Below, piece by piece: positions 44,487-51,697 of a DNA stretch of 64,000 nt; within the stretch, counting starts at the first letter, position 1, and every line of letters begins with the position of its first letter. Made by a program: the position numbers and the translations under genes. The notes under the pieces were generated by a model. The model was not told the origin of the DNA. It saw nothing but the letters and a program-made list of their open reading frames with translations, and made no database searches. This DNA is from Poseidonibacter parvus (GTDB lineage Bacteria; Campylobacterota; Campylobacteria; Campylobacterales; Arcobacteraceae): the NCBI RefSeq assembly GCF_001956695.1, contig NZ_CP019070.1:1178001-1242000 (forward strand). Direction: 5' to 3'.

Positions 44487-45428
44487 ATGAAAAAATTTAC
44501 AAATGAATCTATGTATGAGATTATTCATTATTTTGAAACTTCATTAAAAAAATATGAAATAATAAGTATTGAAGTTTTAAATCCAGATTTAGGAATTGAT
44601 AATTATGCAGGTTATACTATTGATTTAGATGAATCATATATCTATAGGTCATATAAATCATGGACCGATTTAGCTGAACTAATGTTTTGTAAAATGCTTA
44701 CACCTATAGTTCTTTCAGAAAATACAATATGCTTAAAATTTAGGAAACTAGATCTTTCTAGCTCTTTTCATAATGATTTAAATGATGAAGAAAATGAAAA
44801 GTATGGAATAAAATCAGACTTTTCTAAAATAAATAAAAACGAAGAGCCAGCTTTTGTTTTTCCTTACACAAAAGCTTTAATACATACAAAAGTATATGAA
44901 AAAAAACAAATACTAAATCTTGGTGTTAATAAAGCAGATGAATTTGAAATCATAAAAAATATTGTTTATTCTGAAGTTTTTGAAAAGATTAATTTTGTTG
45001 GAATTGATTATTCAAAGAGTGCAATTAATCAAGCAAAACAAAAATTTCCAAATAAAAACTTTGAGTTTTATTCACATGATATAAATAAATTAGATGATTT
45101 AAATTTAAAGAAATCTGATTTAATTATTTCAATTGGAACACTACAATCAAGTAGTATTAACTTTAAATTAGTATTTATGTCTTTAATTCAAGATTACTTA
45201 GAAGATGGTGGAAGTATTATTCTTGGTTTCCCAAATTGTCGATGGGTTGAAGCTGATATGATTTATGGTGCAAAAAATCCTACTTATACATATTCTGAAC
45301 AATCTTTGCTTTATAAAGATGTTTATTTTTGTAAAAAATATTTACAACAAAAAAAGTTTAAAGTTACGCTAACAGGTAAGAATTACCTCTTTTTAACTGC
45401 AACTTGCATTAAAAAGAAACAGAAATAA
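44487..45428 (+). CDS. Class I SAM-dependent methyltransferase
   Basis: The 313-residue protein has an N-terminal region (about 1-120) of unknown type and a Rossmann methyltransferase domain. The nucleotide pocket reads ILNLGVNKADEF, then VGIDYSKSAINQAKQKFPNKNF (acidic loop), SDLIISIGTLQS (motif IV) and DYLEDGGSIILGFPN. The substrate is unknown. It is preceded by about 195 bases of AT-rich sequence and followed by an unrelated small gene. It is not visibly in an operon. Confidence 0.78.
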   Translation: MKKFTNESMYEIIHYFETSLKKYEIISIEVLNPDLGIDNYAGYTIDLDESYIYRSYKSWTDLAELMFCKMLTPIVLSENTICLKFRKLDLSSSFHNDLNDEENEKYGIKSDFSKINKNEEPAFVFPYTKALIHTKVYEKKQILNLGVNKADEFEIIKNIVYSEVFEKINFVGIDYSKSAINQAKQKFPNKNFEFYSHDINKLDDLNLKKSDLIISIGTLQSSSINFKLVFMSLIQDYLEDGGSIILGFPNCRWVEADMIYGAKNPTYTYSEQSLLYKDVYFCKKYLQQKKFKVTLTGKNYLFLTATCIKKKQK

Positions 45429-45486
45429 GTTTTTTTATTTTTTTATTTATGATACAATTATTGCATAAAAATTCAAGGAGTATATT

Positions 45487-45771
45487 ATGCCATGTAAACA
45501 TATAGAAGTAAAAACATTTAAGTTAGCTCATTCTACAAGTGACACAGTTAAAATAGAACACGTTGAAAAACCTTATGGTGAATATTCTAGCCCAGTTGTT
45601 AGTATTGCTATTTATTCAGAAGGAAAAACTAAAACTTCAGAAGTTGAAATACCTTATGAAAATATTGAAATATTTTTTAAAGCTTTAAATGAATCAGTTG
45701 CACTTTGTGATTCAATTCCAAGAAGTGAAATACATGCTGAATTAAATTCAGAAATTGGTGGTGGAGCATAA
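45487..45771 (+). CDS. Small hypothetical protein
   Basis: The 94-residue protein begins MPCKHIEVKTFKLAHSTSD, with AAGGAG upstream and normal spacing. It is mostly beta-strand-like (VVSIAIYSEGKTKTSEVEIP) and ends in GGGA. It has two Cys residues and no signal peptide. I do not recognise the family. A strong terminator follows immediately, so it is a single-gene unit. Confidence 0.65.
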   Translation: MPCKHIEVKTFKLAHSTSDTVKIEHVEKPYGEYSSPVVSIAIYSEGKTKTSEVEIPYENIEIFFKALNESVALCDSIPRSEIHAELNSEIGGGA

Positions 45772-45793
45772 AAGGTGAGTTGACTCACCTTTT
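45770..45793 (+). terminator. Intrinsic terminator after small hypothetical gene
   Basis: AAAGGTGAGT (45771-45780) and ACTCACCTTT (45783-45792) form a GC-containing hairpin that ends in T residues, overlapping the stop codon. It is a good + strand terminator. Confidence 0.75.
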
Positions 45794-45892
45794 ATAAGTT
45801 CTACTTATATCTTAATAAATTAATCTCTAATTCCTAATCTAAAATAAGAAATTTTTCTGATATAATTTTCGAAAATTTTAATAGGAATTAAT

Positions 45893-46318
45893 TTGAATTC
45901 AACATCAACTTATGTTTTTTTATCGTTTATAACTGCTACTATTGCTACTTTAGGAAGTCTATTTTTTTCTGAAGTTATGGAGTTTATACCTTGTTCTATG
46001 TGCTGGTATCAAAGAATATTTATGTATCCATTGGTATTAATATTTTTAGTAAATATGTTATACCCAGATGATAAAATTGTAAAGTATGCAATGCCTATAG
46101 TATTAGTAGGTTTGTCTTTTTCTATTTATCATAATTTACTGATGTTTGAAATAATACCTGAAAGTATTGTTCCTTGTGTTCAAGGTGTTCCTTGTTCAAC
46201 TGAATATATTAATTGGCTTGGTTTTATTACTATTCCTTTTCTTTCATTAATTTCCTATTCAATTATTTTAATCTTATTATTATTTATAAAAAAAGGAATT
46301 TCATCAAATGAAAAATAA
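45893..46318 (+). CDS. DsbB-family disulfide bond formation protein, TTG start
   Basis: The 141-residue membrane protein has four helices and two periplasmic Cys pairs: CSMC (residues 34-37) after the first helix, and CVQGVPC between the third and fourth. DsbB passes electrons from DsbA to quinones. The start appears to be TTG at 45893 with AGGAA six bases before. It overlaps the DsbA-like gene, giving a DsbB/DsbA pair. DsbI-type variants in this phylum are an alternative name. Confidence 0.88.
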   Translation: MNSTSTYVFLSFITATIATLGSLFFSEVMEFIPCSMCWYQRIFMYPLVLIFLVNMLYPDDKIVKYAMPIVLVGLSFSIYHNLLMFEIIPESIVPCVQGVPCSTEYINWLGFITIPFLSLISYSIILILLLFIKKGISSNEK

Positions 46319-46958
46319 AAAAATTGTCGTAATCTCATTATTAGTTCTTGTAATCGCATTTATAGCAGGCACATATCTTTACAAAAGTAATGAAACAAAA
46401 AAAGTTCAAAATGTCACTACTAGTGAAGATGGAGCACCTTATATAAGAGCTCATTCTCCAAAGTTTGGAGATAATAAAAAGAATGTAGTTGTTGTGGAAT
46501 TTTTAGATCCTGAATGTGAAGCTTGTGCAGCATTTCATCCAATTATGAAAAGAATGTATAAAGAAAACTACGAAGATATCTCTTTAGTTATTAGATATTT
46601 ACCAAATCACAGAAACTCTAGATTTGTTGTAAAACTTCTTGAAGCATCAAGATTACAAAATAAATATAATGAAGCTTTAGATGTAGTTTTCTCTACACAA
46701 GATAAATGGGCAAATCATAACAATCCTCAACCTGGATTATTATGGACTTATATTGCTAAAATTGAAGGTATAGATATTAAAAAAGTTGAAGAAGACGTTA
46801 AAAATTCAAATTTTGATGAAATGATGGATATTGACTCTAATGATGGAAGAACTTTAGGTGTACGAGGAACTCCTACTATTTTTGTAAATGGAAAAAAATT
46901 AGCAGTATTATCTTATTCAACATTAATCGAATTAGTAGAATCAGAAATATACAAATAG
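46308..46958 (+). CDS. DsbA-like periplasmic thiol-disulfide protein
   Basis: The 216-residue protein has an N-terminal membrane anchor or signal (IVVISLLVLVIAFIAGTYLY) and a thioredoxin-fold DsbA-type domain. The active site is CEAC in VVEFLDPECEACAAF, and the cis-Pro loop is GVRGTPTIFVNG. It probably introduces or exchanges disulfides in the periplasm and is re-oxidised by the DsbB-like protein encoded just upstream (11-base overlap). Confidence 0.87.
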   Translation: MKNKKIVVISLLVLVIAFIAGTYLYKSNETKKVQNVTTSEDGAPYIRAHSPKFGDNKKNVVVVEFLDPECEACAAFHPIMKRMYKENYEDISLVIRYLPNHRNSRFVVKLLEASRLQNKYNEALDVVFSTQDKWANHNNPQPGLLWTYIAKIEGIDIKKVEEDVKNSNFDEMMDIDSNDGRTLGVRGTPTIFVNGKKLAVLSYSTLIELVESEIYK

Positions 46959-46980
46959 TCTGTTTTTGTAGCAGATTTTT

Positions 46981-47013
46981 AAAATAGGTATTTTTAGGCC
47001 AAATACCTATTTT
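46981..47013 (+). terminator. Intrinsic terminator after DsbA-like gene
   Basis: A perfect 13-base inverted repeat (46981-46993 with 47001-47013) with a seven-base loop ends in four T residues. It is the longest hairpin in this region and fits a + strand terminator. Confidence 0.75.
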
Positions 47014-47088
47014 ATATAGAGAAAATATTAAGAAAAATTATGTATACTATGTATTAAATATTAAACGTAGAAAACAAAAGGAATTTTA

Positions 47089-48270
47089 ATGTCATTTCTA
47101 GAAAAAGTTAATGCATTTTTCGCAATTGCAAAAGAATCAAATTTTGATATTGCTAAAATTTATGCACAAGATCCAAATGGTGTATACGCAGCACTTTTAG
47201 TAGTGTTAGTAATTGTACTAATTATAGTATTTTTCATAAGAAGATCTATGAAAATATCTTCAGCTGTAAAATTAGTATCTAATATACAAAACTCTAATGA
47301 TTTTGATGAATACGACTCTTCATTAACTAAACTTGCAACAGAACTACCTAAAAGAGGTCCTAGACTAGCAAACAGTATCAATGCGCAAAAAAATGATATT
47401 CTACAAAGAGAATTAAATTTATTAAAAGATTTTAATATTAAAGATAAAATCAATAAATATAAGCAAATTTCAGCTCAATATGCTTTAATTGCACAGAATT
47501 CTAAAAAATATAAAATGGATGATTTAACATCTTACTATGAAGAAAAATCTAAAACATTATTAGATGAAAACTTAAGTGCTGAAATTAGTGCATATAGTGA
47601 AAATACAGACTTTGATGAAAATGATGTAGATTTTGTTAATAGTATTGTTTCTTATGCTAATACTACAAGTAATCCAGAATCATTATTAAATCCACTTATT
47701 GAACAAATTAATAAATTCTCTTACTCTTATAATTTAGATTTATTCAAATTTACAAAAGCACTTGAAAAAGATAAATCAGGATTAGTATATAAAAATTGTA
47801 ATGAAAAGTTAAAAGAAGCAATTACAAGCCAAGAGAATAGAATCTCTAATGTAATTTTATCTTATATGTTAGAAAATGATGAAAAAGAAGCTGTATATTC
47901 ATATATTACAAACCTTCAATCATCTACTTATTTACAAGATTTATATCATAATTTCTTTGCAAAAACAGAAGATATTGATTTAGATTTAGCATTTGTAGCA
48001 AATGAAACAAAAATCCAATCTGATTATTCAAATCATATAGATTGCCAAATTACAGATAATTGGAGAGATTTAACATATATTAATCATATTATTAAATCTC
48101 CAAGAGTTCTTGAAACAATCGGACATATATCTTATAGAAATGTTTTAGAAAGAATTGAAAGATTAGAAAAAGATGAAGAGACTAATAAAGCAATAGCAGA
48201 AGCACTTCAAGTAGCACGACGTGCAGAAACAATTGCAAACGAAGCAAAAGAAATCGCAAGACAAAAATAA
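47089..48270 (+). CDS. Hypothetical membrane-anchored helical protein
   Basis: The 393-residue protein has an N-terminal ~30-residue segment, one membrane helix (YAALLVVLVIVLIIVFFI, about 33-50), then a long, mostly helical cytoplasmic part. The tail is an Ala-rich coiled coil (AIAEALQVARRAETIANEAKEIA). I see no known domain. The layout is like membrane-tethered scaffold or coiled-coil proteins. It is followed by a terminator, so it is monocistronic. Confidence 0.7.
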   Translation: MSFLEKVNAFFAIAKESNFDIAKIYAQDPNGVYAALLVVLVIVLIIVFFIRRSMKISSAVKLVSNIQNSNDFDEYDSSLTKLATELPKRGPRLANSINAQKNDILQRELNLLKDFNIKDKINKYKQISAQYALIAQNSKKYKMDDLTSYYEEKSKTLLDENLSAEISAYSENTDFDENDVDFVNSIVSYANTTSNPESLLNPLIEQINKFSYSYNLDLFKFTKALEKDKSGLVYKNCNEKLKEAITSQENRISNVILSYMLENDEKEAVYSYITNLQSSTYLQDLYHNFFAKTEDIDLDLAFVANETKIQSDYSNHIDCQITDNWRDLTYINHIIKSPRVLETIGHISYRNVLERIERLEKDEETNKAIAEALQVARRAETIANEAKEIARQK

Positions 48271-48300
48271 ATAGAAGGTGCATTTAGATGCACCTTCTAT
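48271..48300 (+). terminator. Intrinsic terminator
   Basis: ATAGAAGGTGCAT (48271-48283) pairs perfectly with ATGCACCTTCTAT (48288-48300) with a four-base loop, directly after the stop codon of the membrane-anchored gene. The T tract is short. Confidence 0.65.
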
Positions 48301-48316
48301 AACTTAAAGATTAAAT

Positions 48317-48610
48317 ATGGACACTCTTACACTTATTTTAATATTTCTTATATTTTTCGCAATTTTTTTATTTTTTGCTGCAAGTAAAAAAAAGAATATA
48401 AAAGAACCTGCTGTAAAAAAAGATGAGTTAATACAAGCTTATAAAATTCAAATGAGAGACTTACTAAAGAAATATGAGAATGATAAAGAAACTCAAACAG
48501 TTGAAAAAATAAAACTACTTAAACAAATAAATCATGAACTATCAATGAATCTTTTTTTTAATGAAAATGAAGCTACAAAACTTTTAAAAGAACTTTCTTC
48601 TTATAGTTAA
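48317..48610 (+). CDS. Small membrane-anchored hypothetical protein
   Basis: The 97-residue protein begins with a strong hydrophobic helix (LTLILIFLIFFAIFLFFAA), followed by a lysine-rich helical cytoplasmic region (AYKIQMRDLLKKYENDKETQ). It resembles small single-pass helical proteins; no family is recognised. It is in the same direction as its neighbours but separated from the previous gene by a terminator. Confidence 0.65.
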   Translation: MDTLTLILIFLIFFAIFLFFAASKKKNIKEPAVKKDELIQAYKIQMRDLLKKYENDKETQTVEKIKLLKQINHELSMNLFFNENEATKLLKELSSYS

Positions 48611-48680
48611 TATCATTTATGATTTATTAACTTATTTTTACTATAATTTCAAATAATTAAACTTACAATATAGGATAACT

Positions 48681-49268
48681 ATGAAAACAAAATACATTAT
48701 ATTCACACTACTTACATCAATTTTTTTATTTTCAGGATGTGACTCAAAATCAGAATTTGATGAAAGCTTAGTTGCAGATGTAAAAAAGAATACTCCAATT
48801 ATTAAAGAGTTTGTTTCAAGAACACTTAAACTTACAACTACTGATGGCAAAATAATTGAACTTACTACAACAAAAGAAGGTATTGACTTTAAAGATTATA
48901 AAGGCAAAAAAGCAATCTTAGTTGATGTTTTTGCAACATGGTGTCCGCCATGTATTAAAGGTATTCCAGTACTAAAAGAATTAAGAGAAAAATACAAAGA
49001 TGATTTTGAAATAGTATCAGTACTATTTGAAAAAGAAGAAGATAAACCAAAAGCTGAAGTTTTAGAGTTTATTGAGAAATATGGTATTACTTATCCAATT
49101 ACTATTGGAGAAGAAAACTTTAAACTTGCAAAAGATTTAGGTGATGTTCAAAGAATTCCTGAACTATTTTTATTTTCAAAAGATGGAATGTTTGTTAAAA
49201 AATTCCTAGGTGAAACAGAGTTAGAAACTTATGAAGAGTATGTAAAAATGGCAATTGGTAAAAAATAG
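48681..49268 (+). CDS. TlpA-like thioredoxin-fold lipoprotein
   Basis: The 195-residue protein has a lipoprotein signal (LTSIFLFSGC) and a TlpA/ResA-type thioredoxin domain. The active site is WCPPC (about residues 90-94) and the cis-Pro loop is RIPELFLF. Such proteins reduce periplasmic disulfides, often for cytochrome c or Cu centre assembly. The aminotransferase gene follows two bases after the stop, but a functional link is unlikely. Confidence 0.87.
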   Translation: MKTKYIIFTLLTSIFLFSGCDSKSEFDESLVADVKKNTPIIKEFVSRTLKLTTTDGKIIELTTTKEGIDFKDYKGKKAILVDVFATWCPPCIKGIPVLKELREKYKDDFEIVSVLFEKEEDKPKAEVLEFIEKYGITYPITIGEENFKLAKDLGDVQRIPELFLFSKDGMFVKKFLGETELETYEEYVKMAIGKK

Positions 49269-49270
49269 AT

Positions 49271-50383
49271 TTGAGATATGAAAATGTTTCTTCATTCATT
49301 GTAATGGATATAGTAAGAGAGGCTCAAAAATATGAAGATACTATTCATTTTGAAATAGGTCAACCTGATTTAAACCCAAGTTTAAAAGTAAAAAAAGCAC
49401 TTCAAAAAGCTGTTGAAGACAATAGATTTTCATACACTGAAAGTTTAGGCCTAATAGAACTTAGAAATAAAATATCTACAATGTATAAAAAAAACTACAA
49501 TGTAGATATTGAACCTCAAAGAATACTACTAACACCTGGAACTTCAGGTGCATTTTTAATTGCTTATACTTTAACTTTAAAATATAAACAAAACTTAGGA
49601 CTTTCGGATCCTTCTTATCCTTGTTATAAAAACTTTGCTAATATGCTAGATATTAATCCTTGTTTTATGAATATTGATAAATCTTCTAATTATGAATTAA
49701 CTGTTGAGCATTTAAAAAAAGAAAATATCCAAGCTTTACAAATTTCTTCACCATCTAATCCTACTGGTAACTTATATTCAAAAGAAAACTTAGAGCAAAT
49801 GATTTCTTATTGTAAGGAAAAAGATATATCTTTTATATCAGATGAACTTTATCATGGTTTAACTTATGAGCAAAATGCTCATACTGCATTAGAGTTTAGT
49901 GATGATGTTTTTGTAATAAATGGTTTTTCAAAATATTACTGTATGCCTGGAATGAGGTTAGGGTGGATAGTAGTACCCAAAAATTTAAGTAGAGAAGCTG
50001 AAAAAATAGCACAAAATATTTTTATATCTGCACCCACACTTTCTCAATACGCAGCAATAGAAGCTTTTGATGACAAATACTTAAGTAGTATCAAAAATAC
50101 TTTTAAAGAACGTAGAGACTACTTATATGATGAATTAAGCACTATTTTTGAAATAGATGCTAAACCTGATGGAGCATTTTATCTTTGGGCAAATATTTCA
50201 AAGTATAGTGATGATAGTTTTGCTTTTGCAAAAGAGTTATTAGAAAATATTCATGTAGCAACTACTCCTGGAATTGACTTTGGTTCTAATAAAACAAATC
50301 AATATATTAGATTTGCATATACAAGAGATATAGAGCATATGAAAGAAGGAATAAAAAGATTGAAAGAGTATTTAAGTAAATGA
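49271..50383 (+). CDS. Class I/II PLP-dependent aminotransferase, TTG start
   Basis: The 370-residue enzyme has the aspartate-aminotransferase fold: IGQPDLNPSLKV near the start, LTPGTSGAFLIAYTL, ISSPSNPTGNLYS (phosphate/Asn site), ISDELYHGLTY and the PLP lysine in GFSKYYCMPGMRLGW. The C-terminus has the substrate Arg region YIRFAYTRD. The exact substrate is uncertain. The likely start is TTG at 49271, two bases after the TlpA stop. It overlaps the HAD gene (ATGA). Confidence 0.86.
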   Translation: MRYENVSSFIVMDIVREAQKYEDTIHFEIGQPDLNPSLKVKKALQKAVEDNRFSYTESLGLIELRNKISTMYKKNYNVDIEPQRILLTPGTSGAFLIAYTLTLKYKQNLGLSDPSYPCYKNFANMLDINPCFMNIDKSSNYELTVEHLKKENIQALQISSPSNPTGNLYSKENLEQMISYCKEKDISFISDELYHGLTYEQNAHTALEFSDDVFVINGFSKYYCMPGMRLGWIVVPKNLSREAEKIAQNIFISAPTLSQYAAIEAFDDKYLSSIKNTFKERRDYLYDELSTIFEIDAKPDGAFYLWANISKYSDDSFAFAKELLENIHVATTPGIDFGSNKTNQYIRFAYTRDIEHMKEGIKRLKEYLSK

Positions 50384-51009
50384 AAAAATTTATACTATTT
50401 GACAACGACGGAGTTTTAGTCGAAACTGAACCTTTATATTTTGAAGCTAATGTAAAAGCTTTGAGTGAACTTGGAATCAAGCTTACGTTTGAGAGATATA
50501 TGAAAATTATGGCAAGAGGTGGAACTGCTTGGGAAGTTGCAAGAGAAGCTGGAATTACAAAAGAAGTAATTGATAAAAAAAGATTTCAAAGAGATGAGTA
50601 TTATCAAGAATTTATTAAAACAAGAGATATTGAGATTCCTGATGTAAAAGAGATATTAAAAGAGCTTTCAAAAAAATATAAAATGGGAATTATTACAACT
50701 TCAAGAAGAGTTGATTTTGAACTAATTCATAAAAATAGAGGAATTACTGATTTTATGGATTTTGTTTTATGTGTTGAAGATTATCCTAAAGCTAAGCCTT
50801 ATCCTGATCCATATTTAGCAGGTTTAGAAAAGTTTAAAGCAAATGCTTCTGAAGCTATTGTAGTAGAAGATTCACAACGTGGTCTAAGCTCTGCTGTTAA
50901 TGCTGGAATTGATTGTGTTATTGTTAAAAATGAGTTCACTTTAACTCATGATTTTTCAAAAGCAAGTTATAGAATAGATACTTTAAAAGATTTACTTAAT
51001 ATTCTTTAA
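50380..51009 (+). CDS. HAD-superfamily phosphatase
   Basis: The 209-residue protein has the HAD motif I FDNDGVLVETEP (both Asp present), motif II TTSRR, Lys in KAKPYPDPYL and motif III VVEDSQRGLSSA. The cap domain at about 15-80 matches phosphoglycolate phosphatase/beta-phosphoglucomutase relatives. The substrate is unknown. It is co-translated with the aminotransferase and converges on the next gene with a four-base overlap. Confidence 0.87.
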   Translation: MKKFILFDNDGVLVETEPLYFEANVKALSELGIKLTFERYMKIMARGGTAWEVAREAGITKEVIDKKRFQRDEYYQEFIKTRDIEIPDVKEILKELSKKYKMGIITTSRRVDFELIHKNRGITDFMDFVLCVEDYPKAKPYPDPYLAGLEKFKANASEAIVVEDSQRGLSSAVNAGIDCVIVKNEFTLTHDFSKASYRIDTLKDLLNIL

Positions 51010-51416
51010 TCTGTTGCTATTACAAAACCATGGTTTTCTTCTTCTTGAAAACAACCAATTTGGCATTTTGTTACTTTAAGGTCTGATTTTTTAAGAGTTG
51101 AGCCTATTTTATTTATTGAATGGTTTTTCTCTTGAGCTATTTTCCAAGCTACTTGGCATTCTATTTTAGAATTATTAGAATTTGATTTTAACATATCATA
51201 AATATCATCATTCATATCTGTAAATTTTAAATCTCCAAATACTCCTAGTTCACAATTAGTGATTTTAAAGTTCATATCTTTAGCTATTTGTGCAATCTCT
51301 TTTGGTTCTTTACCAATTAATTTAGCAACTCTAAAAGCTTTTAAACATGATAATGCACCGTTCTCATCTAAATTTGTAAGAACTAAGTCTGTTTGTATTG
51401 AATCTAATTTAACCAT
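51006..51416 (-). CDS. Hypothetical protein with twofold internal repeat and paired cysteines
   Basis: The 136-residue protein contains two similar halves. Repeat 1 has C24, A27, A31, I52-T53, C55, G58 and F60; repeat 2 has C87, A90, A94, V115-T116, C118, G121 and F123. The Cys spacing is 31 residues in both and the halves are offset by 63, so this looks like a real duplication. The repeats resemble helical DNA-binding-like units ending in a Cys-x-x-Gly turn, but I cannot name a family. The cysteines could bind a metal or form disulfides. Confidence 0.68.
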   Translation of the reverse strand: MVKLDSIQTDLVLTNLDENGALSCLKAFRVAKLIGKEPKEIAQIAKDMNFKITNCELGVFGDLKFTDMNDDIYDMLKSNSNNSKIECQVAWKIAQEKNHSINKIGSTLKKSDLKVTKCQIGCFQEEENHGFVIATD

Positions 51417-51692
51417 TAATTTTACTAACCTTTTATTTTGTGATATTATAAAGTTTCAAGCTTATGATAACTTTATATTATAAACTAGTTATTTAAATAT
51501 ATTATAATTTTATTGTATAAAATTTGTATAATTGTATTTTATAAATAGAGTGAAAGGAGAAGACACTCTATTTATTAACTTGTATGTTTGTAGGAGAATC
51601 AAGTTTATAGTTTTTATTATTTATTAGGGTCGTGTAACCTAATGCATGTAAAAATTATAATAGCTTAGTATTAACCTTTTTTAAATAAAAGG
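51417..51692. other. Structured intergenic region, candidate small RNA locus
   Basis: No gene-length frame is visible here. A TATAAT at 51527-51532 (preceded by TTTG) could start transcription near 51540. A perfect 12-base hairpin follows (51541-51552 with 51564-51575) with loop AAAGGAGAAGA, then a second AGGAG near 51592 and a weaker hairpin (51623-51643). It ends at the hairpin 51670-51697. This arrangement suits a small RNA on the + strand. Confidence 0.4.
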
Positions 51693-51697
51693 TTAAT
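51670..51697. terminator. Hairpin at end of RND gene
   Basis: ATTAACCTTTT (51670-51680) and AAAAGGTTAAT (51687-51697) form an 11-bp stem with a six-base loop. It covers the stop codon of the RND gene on the minus strand. There is no clear T tract on either side, so it is weak or only a stabilising structure. Confidence 0.45.

Noticed and set aside
46308-46958. Selenocysteine or truncated DsbA
   Set aside because: The CEAC site, cis-Pro loop and full length are intact; it is an ordinary DsbA-like protein.
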